From an uncultured delta proteobacterium (GTDB taxonomy: Bacteria > Desulfobacterota > Syntrophia > Syntrophales > Smithellaceae): a stretch of DNA of 33,286 nucleotides. The translations under genes were made by a program, and so were the position numbers. The stretch covers positions 1-33,286 of the forward strand of contig CAIVDK010000357.1 in the NCBI GenBank assembly GCA_903904655.1, written 5' to 3'. This document shows positions 9,578-17,482 of this stretch, one piece after another. Position 1 is the first letter of the stretch. Each line of letters starts with the position of its first letter. The notes under the pieces were generated by a model. It was given only the letters and a program-made list of their open reading frames with translations, had not been told where the DNA came from and made no database searches.

Positions 9578-10489
9578 ATGAAGTCGCTGCATAGAGTGGG
9601 AATCTCAATCGTTGTCAGTATCATTCTTCTGTGTGCCGGTATCGGCTTTGCTCAGGAGAACAAAGACGGGAATGTCGGTATGACGGATTGGGCGAAGATT
9701 ATCGAATCAAAGGTAACGGATCAGGTAGGCGACAAGGGACTGGTGAACTATCAGGATGGATATATAGAAGCCGTTGGAACAGGTGCGCCACCGGAGCAAT
9801 ATTACGGAAAACCCCAGGCGCGCCCCATGGCGCTTCGGGCCGCCCAGGTTGACGCCTACAGAAACATGCTGGAAACCGTGCAGGGTGTCCAGATCGATTC
9901 TAAAACAACTGTCAAAGACTTTGTTGTGGAGAGCGATGTGATCAATACCGCCATAAACGGTATGGTCAAGGGTGCGGCTATTGTAAAAAAGGAATATCTG
10001 TCGGATGGAACAGTGGAAGTGACCGTGCGCATGCCCCTGTCCGGCGTGGCCAAAGCGGTTATTCCTCAGGTCATTGCCGATGATAAAAAGGAAGACATGA
10101 AGGAGCATAAACCAGTTCCTTTTTCCAAAAAGCCTGCGCCGAAGGATGAAGTTTATACCGGGCTGGTTATTGATGGCCGAGGCCTTCAGGGCCGTCCGGC
10201 CATGTCTCCCAAAATCTTTGACGAAAACGGCGCTGAAGTTTACGGAACCCTGATCGTGAAAAAAGACTATGCCGTCCAGCAGGGCATTTGCGGTTATGCC
10301 CGTGATCTGACTGCCGCACAAAGTAACGCCAGAGTGACGAGCAATCCCTTAACCGTCAAGGCTGTCCGCGCACAGGGCGGGGGCATGTCGGAATTCATTA
10401 TCAGCACGGATGATGCCAACAAGATTCGCTCCGCGAAGGAAAACCTGACCTTCCTCCAGAAATGCAGAGTCATGGTTGTTCTGGACTGA
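9578..10489 (+). CDS. Exported LPP20-domain protein
   Basis: This 303-residue protein has a signal peptide (MKSLHRVGISIVVSIILLCAGIGFA) and no lipobox at the predicted cleavage site. Residues ~58-155 fit the LPP20 family (PF02169): GYIEAVGTGAPPEQ, ARPMALRAAQVDAYRNMLE, then a region ending KKEYLSDGTVEVTVRMPL. The C-terminal half (VYTGLVIDGRGLQGRPAMSPKIFDENG) recurs in exported proteins of this type but has no assigned role known to me. LPP20 proteins are envelope proteins of uncertain function, sometimes linked to flagella or surface structures. GGAGGAG at 9564-9570 lies 7 bases before the ATG. It appears to be a single-gene unit, divergent from the ATP-grasp fusion. Confidence 0.7.
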   Translation: MKSLHRVGISIVVSIILLCAGIGFAQENKDGNVGMTDWAKIIESKVTDQVGDKGLVNYQDGYIEAVGTGAPPEQYYGKPQARPMALRAAQVDAYRNMLETVQGVQIDSKTTVKDFVVESDVINTAINGMVKGAAIVKKEYLSDGTVEVTVRMPLSGVAKAVIPQVIADDKKEDMKEHKPVPFSKKPAPKDEVYTGLVIDGRGLQGRPAMSPKIFDENGAEVYGTLIVKKDYAVQQGICGYARDLTAAQSNARVTSNPLTVKAVRAQGGGMSEFIISTDDANKIRSAKENLTFLQKCRVMVVLD

Positions 10490-10552
10490 TTAGATAATTA
10501 GTTTGCGCTACGGACGAGCGGACATTTTACGAGATATCATTTGAACCAACAA

Positions 10553-10582
10553 AGGCCGCTTCATCCGCAGATGGGGCGGCCT
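10553..10582 (+). terminator. Stable hairpin after the LPP20-domain gene, possible terminator
   Basis: AGGCCGC (10553-10559) pairs with GCGGCCT (10576-10582). Two T-G wobble pairs and CATC/GATG continue the stem to a CGCA tetraloop, 13 pairs in all. No T run follows, so it may be an RNA-stabilising or rho-assisted 3' end rather than a classical terminator. Confidence 0.45.
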
Positions 10583-10624
10583 ATTGCATGGATGTTCTTT
10601 ATCAAAGATTTGAATCCCGCTTAG

Positions 10625-10769
10625 AGACTGTGTCGCAATTCATTTTTGTGTCATAACCTTTCAGGTCACGCGTTTCGAAGCGAAGCGAGAAATCTTGTTT
10701 TCAATAAATTCAACACTTTACCTATATTTATACCCGGAATGACATTTCTTACTATTGCGACACAGTCTT
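10625..10769. mobile_element. MITE-like element 1 (about 145 bp)
   Basis: Perfect 15-base terminal inverted repeats, AGACTGTGTCGCAAT (10625-10639) and its complement (10754-10768), flank ~115 bases without coding capacity. TTAG occurs just outside on both sides (10621-10624; 10770-10773, after one extra T) and fits a target duplication. Outside that, CCCGC and GCGGG continue the symmetry. The exact ends are uncertain by a base or two. A non-autonomous transposon is the simplest reading; its parent insertion sequence is not in the window. Confidence 0.6.
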
Positions 10770-10772
10770 TTA

Positions 10773-10820
10773 GCGGGACGAGCGTTCATTTCATACCTCG
10801 ACGGCTTGCTCGCGAAGTGG
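10773..10820. repeat. REP-like dispersed repeat, copy 1
   Basis: GCGGGACGAGCGTT (10773-10786) and TTCATTTCATACCTCGAC (10785-10802) both recur exactly at 27566-27579 and 27612-27629. The following CCTCGACGGCTTGCTCGCGA can fold back on itself. Confidence 0.6.
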
Positions 10821-10845
10821 TTGAATTAAACTAATTTATTTCCGG

Positions 10846-13128
10846 TTATCGGGCGCTCCCGGTCAGCTGAAAGGACGCCCAGTAATAAGGATGCGGATAT
10901 TTTTTGCGCGTCTCCAGTTGAGCGTTCCGCAAGGCATTCAGCTTATCCGTTTGCTGCATGCCCTGATAGAACCGGATCATCAGGTGGGCCGTGGCCAGAT
11001 CGTCCACTTTCCAGAGACTGGCTACAATGGAGCTTGCCCCGGCATAGAGAAATCCCCGTGTCAGTCCCACCAGATCATCTCCGTTGGCCACTTTGCTCAA
11101 GCCTGTTTCACAGGCGCTCAGGGTTACCAGATTGGCGCCAAGCTGCAAGGAATAAAGCTTGTCCACGGTCAAAAGACCGTTGGAACGGACGTCGGGCGAT
11201 AAAAGAAGAGCGGACTGCAACGGGCTGTCTGGTGAAAACCGACCGTGTGTGGCGAAGTGAATGATGTTAAAGTCCGACCCGTGGTTGCGCAGGGCGTCTT
11301 CCGTGGCTTCTTTGCGAACATAGACTTTTGAGCGCGGCCATATTTTTGCAACCTCCACAGCCTCTTTCTGGGCAAAGGCAAGATCATGACGGGGATCACC
11401 GAGATCGGGATTACCGAAGGCCAGGATGCCGCCTCGTTTTCCTTCTTTCTTCTCTCCGAGATATTTCATGGTGCTGGCGCTGGGCATTAATCGGATTTTA
11501 TACCGGTCGATCAGATACTGTTTCCCGTCATGCAGGGCATTCATGGGAATGTAGTGCAGCAGACCGTGGGGGACGATAATAACGTCGCGGCCATGGAGCG
11601 CACCTTCCAGAGGTTTGAATAAACGGGAATAAAGCCTGCCTGACGGCGTCAATGTGGTCTGCGAGCGGGGATTCTCCAGGGCCTTCCGAAAGGCGGCCAC
11701 GTCTTCGGCAAGCCCGGCTGCCTGAAGCTTGACGCTTTGCAAACCACGCTCGGAAAGCACAAAAGCAAACATATCATCGCCATTATAGTAGTATTCAACC
11801 AGAGCCTCGCCCCGCGGAATATAAGATTGGATGTCGGATACGGGCGCGGAGGCAACCGTCACCAGCGAGGCCAACTCCGGAGCCTCGCGTTGCAAATCCC
11901 GGCGCGCCTTGACGACAATGCTCCGGCTTCGGGACTTGTCCATTTTGCTATCCAGGGCTAGAATATCTTCTTCCGACTTGTCTGCGGCAACCAGGACATC
12001 GCGCACCTGTTCCACATTTCCCGCCGTCTTTACGGCAAAGTTTTTCTTGCCGGCCAGGAGATCCACCAGCGCGCGGGATTTGGAACGCTCCACATATTCG
12101 AACGCTTTCCCGTATTGTTTGTCGGCATAGAGCGACGTGATCAGGCGGTGATAAACGGCCTGCTTATTCCCGACAAATCCGATTTTGCTCGCCTCGACAT
12201 TGATGGTGGACCGTTGCTGTTCGACGACCTCCGCCGCTTTTTCGTAAAACCCGATCGCTTCTTTGAGGTTGCCTTCTTTTTCGGCGATCCGTCCCCGGTC
12301 AAAGAGAATGATCCAGTGCATTTCCCCGCGATCCTGCATGTAGGGATACGCGAGAAGAGCGTCGTAGCCCTGTTTGGCCTCGGATGTGCGTCCCACTTCC
12401 ATAAGGCTCTTGTTCTTCATAAACTCAAAAGAAAGCTTATTGTTGACGAAGACGTCCCACCCGCTGATGGTTTTCAGAAAGGCATTCGAGTCATCAAATT
12501 TGTAGGAAACGATATTGATAGCGTCGGAGTATTTCCTGAGGATGATGTAAATTCTGGCCAGCGCAATGTTGCGATCATCCGTGACCAGCATGTAGGGATA
12601 ACCCAGATATAATCCCTTGAGCTGGTCGGCTGTGGCATTGGCCTTATCCTTTTTACCGGCCAGGGCATAGGCAATGCCCAGGACTTCCAGAATCTTGATT
12701 TCTTCAAATCGCGTCAATTGTTTATCGACAACTATTTTGTTGGCGATTTCGGCGGCCCGGACCGCCTCATCGTACTGTCCCAGTTCAATCAGGGCAATGG
12801 CCTTCAACCTCGATGGGGTTGCCGAATGGTTCCACGCGTCGGCGGTAAAATCGCCTGCATTTACTTTGCCCTGCGCCGCTTCCAGACAGGGAAAGAGTTT
12901 CCGGTAATTTTTCAATTCGCCGTAGGCCGAGCAAAGATAGATCAAGTCCTGAAAAGGCAGACCGGCGTATTTTCCCTGCTGCGGTTCAAATTCTTTGACG
13001 ATTTGTGTGTAATTCGCCTCGGCGGCCAGGTTCAATCCCCGGCTGTTAAACGACGCGGCGCAACCGGTTAATAACAGCGCTGCCAGGATTGCAGCAGACA
13101 AGAAACATATCTTCTTTCCCAATGCCAT
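10846..13128 (-). CDS. CHAT-domain protein with TPR repeats, lipoprotein
   Basis: This is a 760-residue protein. The signal peptide ends in the lipobox LLTGC, so it is probably lipid-anchored. Residues ~40-400 are helical with TPR-like repeats (GQYDEAVRAAEIANKI; GNLKEAIGFYEKAAEVVEQQ). The C-terminal ~250 residues are a CHAT domain (caspase fold, PF12770) with the His-Cys dyad visible in IIHFATHG (His ~628) and TLSACETG (Cys ~673), then SLWKVDD. CHAT proteins are caspase-like proteases or scaffolds; substrate unknown. An in-frame TTG at 13134 exists, but ATG 13128 has the AAAGG site at better distance. A good sigma-70 promoter lies upstream at 13180-13208. It looks monocistronic. Confidence 0.85.
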   Translation of the reverse strand: MALGKKICFLSAAILAALLLTGCAASFNSRGLNLAAEANYTQIVKEFEPQQGKYAGLPFQDLIYLCSAYGELKNYRKLFPCLEAAQGKVNAGDFTADAWNHSATPSRLKAIALIELGQYDEAVRAAEIANKIVVDKQLTRFEEIKILEVLGIAYALAGKKDKANATADQLKGLYLGYPYMLVTDDRNIALARIYIILRKYSDAINIVSYKFDDSNAFLKTISGWDVFVNNKLSFEFMKNKSLMEVGRTSEAKQGYDALLAYPYMQDRGEMHWIILFDRGRIAEKEGNLKEAIGFYEKAAEVVEQQRSTINVEASKIGFVGNKQAVYHRLITSLYADKQYGKAFEYVERSKSRALVDLLAGKKNFAVKTAGNVEQVRDVLVAADKSEEDILALDSKMDKSRSRSIVVKARRDLQREAPELASLVTVASAPVSDIQSYIPRGEALVEYYYNGDDMFAFVLSERGLQSVKLQAAGLAEDVAAFRKALENPRSQTTLTPSGRLYSRLFKPLEGALHGRDVIIVPHGLLHYIPMNALHDGKQYLIDRYKIRLMPSASTMKYLGEKKEGKRGGILAFGNPDLGDPRHDLAFAQKEAVEVAKIWPRSKVYVRKEATEDALRNHGSDFNIIHFATHGRFSPDSPLQSALLLSPDVRSNGLLTVDKLYSLQLGANLVTLSACETGLSKVANGDDLVGLTRGFLYAGASSIVASLWKVDDLATAHLMIRFYQGMQQTDKLNALRNAQLETRKKYPHPYYWASFQLTGSAR

Positions 13129-13179
13129 AAGCAATGCCTTTCCCTGTTATTTGACAGGACCTTCTTTTTCGTGGAAGAA

Positions 13180-13208
13180 AGTATAGGGACATCGGACTTG
13201 CAAGTCAA
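13180..13208 (-). promoter_or_regulatory. Sigma-70-type promoter of the CHAT-domain gene
   Basis: On the minus strand TTGACT (13208-13203) is followed after exactly 17 bases by TATACT (13185-13180). Both boxes match 5 of 6 consensus bases. Transcription would begin near 13173, giving a leader of about 45 bases. Confidence 0.7.
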
Positions 13209-13384
13209 GCGTATCTTGACCGGCCTGACTATCGCATGATAGGTGGGATGTCGCAATTTTCTGCATAAGACCACTGGAAAGGCAAGCTTCTTGACATTAA
13301 AATCCATATAAATTAAGCTGACCCGCAAATGGTGTAAATTCAAGGGGCATGGGCAAACCATTTATTTTTTAAAAGGAGACAGGC

Positions 13385-13726
13385 ATGAAAAAAATATCTC
13401 AGATCGCATTGGTGGCAGCAGTGGTATTGATGTTGTTTGCGGCTTTATTGGGTATCTCTCCGGTGGCGGCGCAGGGTAGATCGGTCACCACCGTGGAAGG
13501 TGCGAAGTTTGACACAGCCGGTTCGATCAAAGACAATTTAAAAATCTATGCCGGTAAAGACGTGGTGATTCATCTCCGTTCGGGAAAATCCTTTCAGGGA
13601 TATGTCAAAGCCATCGGCGATCACTTTGTTCATCTGGAAAAACTCTCGGGCCGGGATTTTTATGACGCTCTGATCCGCATCGAAGACATCACCGCCATCG
13701 AAGCGAAGTTTCGGGAATTGAAGTAG
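13385..13726 (+). CDS. Small exported protein with an Sm-like domain
   Basis: This 113-residue protein has a signal peptide (MKKISQIALVAAVVLMLFAALLGISPVAAQG, cleavage near Ala28-Ala29). The mature part reads IYAGKDVVIHLRSGKSFQGYVKAIGDHFVHLEKL...DALIRIEDITAIE, which follows the five-strand Sm/LSm pattern (a strand with the G-K-x-F-x-G turn, then a bend, then a strand ending in an I-x-x-I motif). Sm-like proteins normally bind RNA in the cytosol (Hfq), so an exported version more likely binds another ligand or forms a ring-like adaptor. AAAAGGAG precedes the ATG. It is divergent from the CHAT gene. The Sm assignment rests on pattern only. Confidence 0.6.
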   Translation: MKKISQIALVAAVVLMLFAALLGISPVAAQGRSVTTVEGAKFDTAGSIKDNLKIYAGKDVVIHLRSGKSFQGYVKAIGDHFVHLEKLSGRDFYDALIRIEDITAIEAKFRELK

Positions 13727-13895
13727 GCCAGAATGAAAATTGCGAAGGCATTCTGCAAATAATGATTCAACGCTTTTGAATTATGATCCTGTTTTTCATA
13801 TAACAGAACAGCGATTCATTATAGACAAATGGATTTGTGGCTAATCGGTTAGAGACAAAATGAAACCCTTAAATCGTATATCAAATACATGAATA

Positions 13896-14101
13896 GAGAG
13901 CTTTGCAAAACCCCTCTATTCGTCATGCCGGCGAATACCCTGAAGATCACGAGCGCCGGCAGCGTGCCCTTCAGGGTATATCCAGGAAGCTATTGATAAT
14001 ACTGGATTCCGTCACTCGTTACCTTCAGGTTATTCAACAGAACGCATGACCTGAAAGGTTATGACAAAATTGTTGGTTTTATGCGGTTGTGCAAAGTTCT
14101 C
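13896..14101. mobile_element. MITE-like element 2 (206 bp)
   Basis: Terminal inverted repeats of 16 bases, GAGAGCTTTGCAAAAC (13896-13911) and GTTGTGCAAAGTTCTC (14086-14101), match at 14 of 16 positions. AATA lies directly outside both ends (13892-13895, 14102-14105) as a 4-base target duplication. Inside, ATACCCTGAAG (13935-13945) pairs perfectly with CTTCAGGGTAT (13969-13979). There is no coding capacity. The element shares a 20-base segment with element 1 in opposite orientation. Confidence 0.7.
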
Positions 14102-14115
14102 AATATTACTATAAT
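14087..14115 (+). promoter_or_regulatory. Hybrid promoter candidate with -35 inside a MITE end
   Basis: A perfect TATAAT (14110-14115) has TTGTGC (14087-14092) 17 bases upstream. The -35 hexamer (TTG conserved, 3 of 6) lies within the right terminal repeat of MITE-like element 2. The start of transcription would be near 14122, about 30 bases before the crotonase start codon. Confidence 0.45.
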
Positions 14116-14150
14116 TTAATACAATTTTATGAAACAGGAGACCAGTGAAA

Positions 14151-14852
14151 ATGAAAAAAATGAATTACTCGATTGAAGACCGTATCGCCAGGATTACCCT
14201 GGATGACGGAAAAATGAACGTGATGAACTGGGAATTTTTCAGTGAACTCAATGAATGCCTTGATAAGGCTGAAGCCGAAAATGCCCAGGTTCTTATCTTT
14301 ACAGCAAAACCAGGTGTTTTTTCCGCCGGTCTGGATCTGAAGTTACTGCCGACCTTGTCTTTCCAGGAGCAGATAAAGTTTCAGAAAACTTTTGCCACGA
14401 CGATGATGCGACTCTATTTATTCCCCATTCCAACGATTGCAGCCTATTGCGGACATTCCATTGCCGGCGGCGCCATTCTTTCTTATGCCTGTGATCGCTT
14501 CATGGCCGTTGACGGGCCGTATAAAATTCAAATCAACGAGATAGCCAACCATATGGTTCTGCCCAGCTGGATTCTGCTTATTTGCCGTTCTTCGATTCCT
14601 CCCGGTTACTGGAAAGAAGCTCTCTTGCACGCTCATATTTATACGCCTCGGGAGGCTTTTGAAAAAGGCATTATAGATGACCTGATTCCTGAAAAGGGTG
14701 ATGTTCAGGAAGCCGCGAACGTATATGCCAGGGATCTTTTCCGGCTTGGCGTTCCCATGTATGCGGCGTCAAAAAGATTTCTGCGCCAGAAGGAAGCGGA
14801 TGATGCTCTGAGAGCTTTTGACCATGAAATTCTGGAATTATTGCTAAAATAA
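14151..14852 (+). CDS. Enoyl-CoA hydratase/isomerase (crotonase) family protein
   Basis: This protein of about 233 residues has the crotonase fold. Marks are ARITLDDGKMNVM near the N-terminus, the oxyanion-hole segment PGVFSAGLDLKLL and the second glycine-rich segment SIAGGAILSYACD. A Glu follows in QINEIANHM at the position of one catalytic glutamate. Crotonases hydrate, isomerise or otherwise act on acyl-CoA thioesters in the cytosol; the exact reaction cannot be read. AGGAG at 14136-14140 lies 10 bases before ATG 14151 and 4 before an in-frame GTG at 14145; either may be used. It is the first gene of the same-strand island and lies 21 bases before the thiolase-like gene. Confidence 0.82.
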   Translation: MKKMNYSIEDRIARITLDDGKMNVMNWEFFSELNECLDKAEAENAQVLIFTAKPGVFSAGLDLKLLPTLSFQEQIKFQKTFATTMMRLYLFPIPTIAAYCGHSIAGGAILSYACDRFMAVDGPYKIQINEIANHMVLPSWILLICRSSIPPGYWKEALLHAHIYTPREAFEKGIIDDLIPEKGDVQEAANVYARDLFRLGVPMYAASKRFLRQKEADDALRAFDHEILELLLK

Positions 14853-14873
14853 AAATCTCTTGAGGGAATGAAA

Positions 14874-16379
14874 ATGTCTTCTTCGCCCGTTATCATCGGT
14901 ATAGCCCAGTTTACCCAAGCTAAGAAAACAGAACGACCCCTTGACCCACTGGGGCTCATGGTCAAGACAAGCCTTGAGGCATTGAGCGATGCAGGCTCAT
15001 CGAGGCTGAAAGACGTTATCGATTGTGTGTATGTGATGAATCTCTTCCAGTGGTCCTACCGGGACGCACCAGGGCAGCTCTCGGCAAGACTTGGTCTTAG
15101 GCCGAGGCAGGCCTCTTATCTCCCTGTGGGAGGCAATACCCCGCAGTTGCTCGTGAACAAGGCGGCCCGGGATTTGGCTGCCGGCCGTTGCAAGGCCGTA
15201 CTCATGACCGGTGCGGAAGCCATCTATTCCCTGCGAAGGGCTTTGAAGGGCGATATCGTGCTGGATTGGCCGGAGAGTGTGCCCCCGGACCGGATCGATG
15301 GAGAGAATACAAACGGCGTGGATAAGATCGAAGAGTTATACGACCTCTTTTTCCCGTCATTCATGTATCCGTTGTTTGAGACATCTTTGCGGGCGTCATC
15401 CGGCAGGTCTCCCGAAGAACATCAGATGTACATGGGAAAGTCTTTTGAACGTCTTTCCCGGATTGCTTCCCAAAACCCGTTTGCCTGGTCAAAACAGTCG
15501 TTATCCGCTCAGGTGATAGCCACGCCTACACCGGACAATCGGTATGTCGGATACCCCTATACCAAGTACATGAATGCCAATGTCGATGTGGACCAGTCTG
15601 CTGCGGTCATCATGACCACGGAAGATTCTGCGCGGTCCCTCGGTATCCCTGAGGATAAATGGGTTTATCCCATAGGCGGTGCGGACTTCAATGATGTCTG
15701 GCATGTCACACACAGACCGTGCCTTCATGAATCGCCGGCCATACGCCATGCAGCCCGCATTGCCCTTGAGCAGGCTGACCTGACCCTTGAGGACATCGAT
15801 GTGTTCGACCTCTACAGCTGCTTTCCCTCAGCTTTTGAGATTGCCCGGAGAGAAATAGGCATTCCGGAGGATGACCGGAGAGACTTGAGCGTCACTGGGG
15901 GGCTTCCTTTCTTTGGCGGCCCGGGGAATAACTATTCGATGCACGCCATCGCTGCAGTCGTTGATCTGATCAGGAAGGACCGCTCGCGAAAGGCCATGGT
16001 GACGGCCAACGGCTGGTACCTGACAAAACACGCAATCGGCGTCTATGCCGGGTCATCTTCCGGACAACCGTGGGATGACCGGGATGATTCACCCGTGCAG
16101 CGCTCAATCAATGCAAAAGCCCTACCCATGCCCATTGAAAGGGCGTCAGGTTCTATGATGGTTGAGGCCTATGTCATCCAGCACGACAAGGCCGGCAAGC
16201 CGGTGAAGGGGACTGTGGTCGGCAGGCTTGAAGATGGCGGCAGGGCGTTGGCAGTTATTGACGCAGGCCTGGAAGAACTTCTGGAGATGGAGACGTTCGA
16301 GCTGGTTGGCAAGCAAGGTGATGTCCGGTATGATCAGGCAACCGGCAGGAATTTAGCTCGGTTCAATTTCAATACTTGA
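14874..16379 (+). CDS. Thiolase-like acetyl-CoA acetyltransferase with C-terminal OB-type extension
   Basis: This is a 501-residue protein. The N-terminal ~380 residues look like the SCP2-type thiolase group: VIIGIAQFTQ, the GGNTPQLLVNKAARDLAAGRCKAVLMTGAEA segment, DVFDLYSCFPSAFEI and GGLPFFGGPGNNYSMHAIA. The usual nucleophilic Cys position reads GGNT rather than a clear Cys motif, so activity as a classical thiolase is doubtful. The last ~100 residues (EAYVIQHDKAGKPVKGTVVGRLEDGGRALA) resemble OB-fold/DUF35-like partners. Such proteins act on acyl-CoA carbon-carbon bonds, often with a separate OB-fold partner. ATG 14874 is chosen because GAGGG is 7 bases upstream; ATG 14868 would be only 1 base away. 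Confidence 0.75.
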   Translation: MSSSPVIIGIAQFTQAKKTERPLDPLGLMVKTSLEALSDAGSSRLKDVIDCVYVMNLFQWSYRDAPGQLSARLGLRPRQASYLPVGGNTPQLLVNKAARDLAAGRCKAVLMTGAEAIYSLRRALKGDIVLDWPESVPPDRIDGENTNGVDKIEELYDLFFPSFMYPLFETSLRASSGRSPEEHQMYMGKSFERLSRIASQNPFAWSKQSLSAQVIATPTPDNRYVGYPYTKYMNANVDVDQSAAVIMTTEDSARSLGIPEDKWVYPIGGADFNDVWHVTHRPCLHESPAIRHAARIALEQADLTLEDIDVFDLYSCFPSAFEIARREIGIPEDDRRDLSVTGGLPFFGGPGNNYSMHAIAAVVDLIRKDRSRKAMVTANGWYLTKHAIGVYAGSSSGQPWDDRDDSPVQRSINAKALPMPIERASGSMMVEAYVIQHDKAGKPVKGTVVGRLEDGGRALAVIDAGLEELLEMETFELVGKQGDVRYDQATGRNLARFNFNT

Positions 16380-16483
16380 GCTTGATGGCTTTCATCTGCA
16401 TGAAGGTCCAGCGGATGTGTGTTAACTTATGGTTTGTTATTAATAATCTTTTAAACTACAATGCGTATGCTAGGAGGAATCTT

Positions 16484-17359
16484 ATGGATCAGCTCAGACC
16501 TTATCGTTCTTTTGTGAGTTATATCGACCGCAGTAGAGAATATTACGCTGCCCAGGGCTATGACAAACCATATACATGGCCGCACTATGACTATATTCCC
16601 TTTACTCCCCTGCGAAAGCCGCTTTCGGAATGCCGTGTCGGATTGGTAACAACCACAGGTTTGCCAAAGCCTGTCGACCCCATGCAGGCCATTATGTATC
16701 GTCGGGAGATATACGCCCAACCGGCAATTCCGCCGCCAACATCTCTCTATACCGATGATCTGTTTTGGGATAAGAAAGCCACCCACACGAAGGATGTGGA
16801 CAGCTTTTTACCCGTGAACCGCCTGGCGGAGTATGCCCAAAAAGGATACATCGGATCGGCCTCACCCCGGTTCTATGGCGTACCCACTGATTACAGCCAG
16901 CCCAGGACCATCGAACGTTATGGCCCCCAGATTCTCAAATGGTGTCGCGAGGACGGTCTCGATGCCGTGATCCTTTTGGCGCTTTGACCGGTTTGCCACC
17001 AGACCGTGAGTCTGGTTGCCCGTCACCTGGAGGAGAATGGTCTTGCAACGGTCATCATGGGGTGTGCGCGGGACATTGTCGAAGAGTGCGGCGTCGCGCG
17101 CTTTGTGTTTACCGATTTTCCCCTGGGGAACCCCTCTGGCAAACCGTGGGACGCAGGGATGCAATACGCGACCGTAGGCATCGCGCTTGATCTTCTTGAA
17201 CGGGCCTGGATGCCGCGTACCACGATTCAGACTCCTTACCAATGGCACAACGATGAATGGCGGGAAGCCTTCATGAAGGTTGACGCCACCAATCGCGAGG
17301 CCCTTGCCCGCGAAGGAGAGAAGCGTCGCGAAATTCAGGCCAAAGTGAAGAAAAGTTAG
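16484..17359 (+). CDS. Selenoprotein of the glycine/sarcosine/betaine reductase B family (in-frame UGA = Sec)
   Basis: One frame runs from ATG 16484 (AGGAGG at 16472-16477) to TAG 17357-17359, 291 residues, interrupted only by TGA at 16985-16987. Read as selenocysteine this gives LLAL-U168-P-V-C171-HQTVSLVARHLEENG, a U-x-x-C redox pair at the position where the GrdB-like family (PF07355) carries Sec or Cys. Sequence after the UGA continues the same domain (FVFTDFPLGNPSGKPWD). A SECIS-type hairpin follows (see 16998-17016). GrdB-type proteins reductively cleave C-N bonds in glycine, sarcosine or betaine; shorter family members such as this one have unknown substrates. Without recoding the gene appears as two fragments, the second starting at GTG 17006. 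A frameshift or simple nonsense mutation is less likely because the frame is kept and the hairpin is present. Confidence 0.85.
16998..17016 (+). promoter_or_regulatory. SECIS-type hairpin for selenocysteine insertion
   Basis: ACCAGAC (16998-17004) pairs perfectly with GTCTGGT (17010-17016) around a 5-base loop CGTGA. After one mismatch (16997/17017), GC (16995-16996) pairs with GC (17018-17019). The loop begins 17 bases after the UGA and has G as its second base. Published rules for bacterial SECIS (loop 16-37 bases from UGA, short loop, G in the first two loop positions) are met. Confidence 0.75.
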
Positions 17360-17482
17360 TCATTCATTATGCGGTCAATGAAATGCAAGTGTTTGGTATA
17401 AACCCGCCGGCAGGTTTCGGAAATGCAGCGGAAGGTGATCTATAACTCCAGTTAATGACAATTGTCGGGAAGGGAAAAAAGG

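Larger units (their letters stand above)
10490..10845. other. Long intergenic region holding a hairpin, a MITE-like element and REP-like sequence
   Basis: These 356 bases have no credible gene. From left to right they hold a 13-bp RNA hairpin (10553-10582), a terminal-inverted-repeat element (10625-10769) and a REP-like stretch (10773-10820) that recurs near 27566-27640. The repeats are listed separately. Confidence 0.7.
13727..14144. other. Long intergenic region upstream of the catabolic island
   Basis: These ~420 bases have no gene. The left part (13727-13895) is AT-rich with only weak dyads and no recognisable terminator. The right part is filled by MITE-like element 2 (13896-14101) and a -10 box just beyond it. 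Confidence 0.65.

Noticed and set aside
13291-13314. Promoter for the Sm-like gene (TTGACA at 13291 with TATAAA at 13307)
   Set aside because: The spacing is only 10 bases, far from the 16-18 needed.
16376-16483. Upstream extension of the selenoprotein frame from a TTG at 16376
   Set aside because: The ATG at 16484 has an ideal AGGAGG site at 6 bases, and the extra residues look like untranslated sequence.
17006-17359. Separate small gene starting with GTG at 17006
   Set aside because: It has no ribosome-binding site and its sequence is the direct continuation of the GrdB-like protein across the UGA.
17400-17417. Terminator after the selenoprotein gene
   Set aside because: AAACC/GGTTT with an inner GCCGGC can fold, but no T run follows and the next gene lies on the same strand close by.
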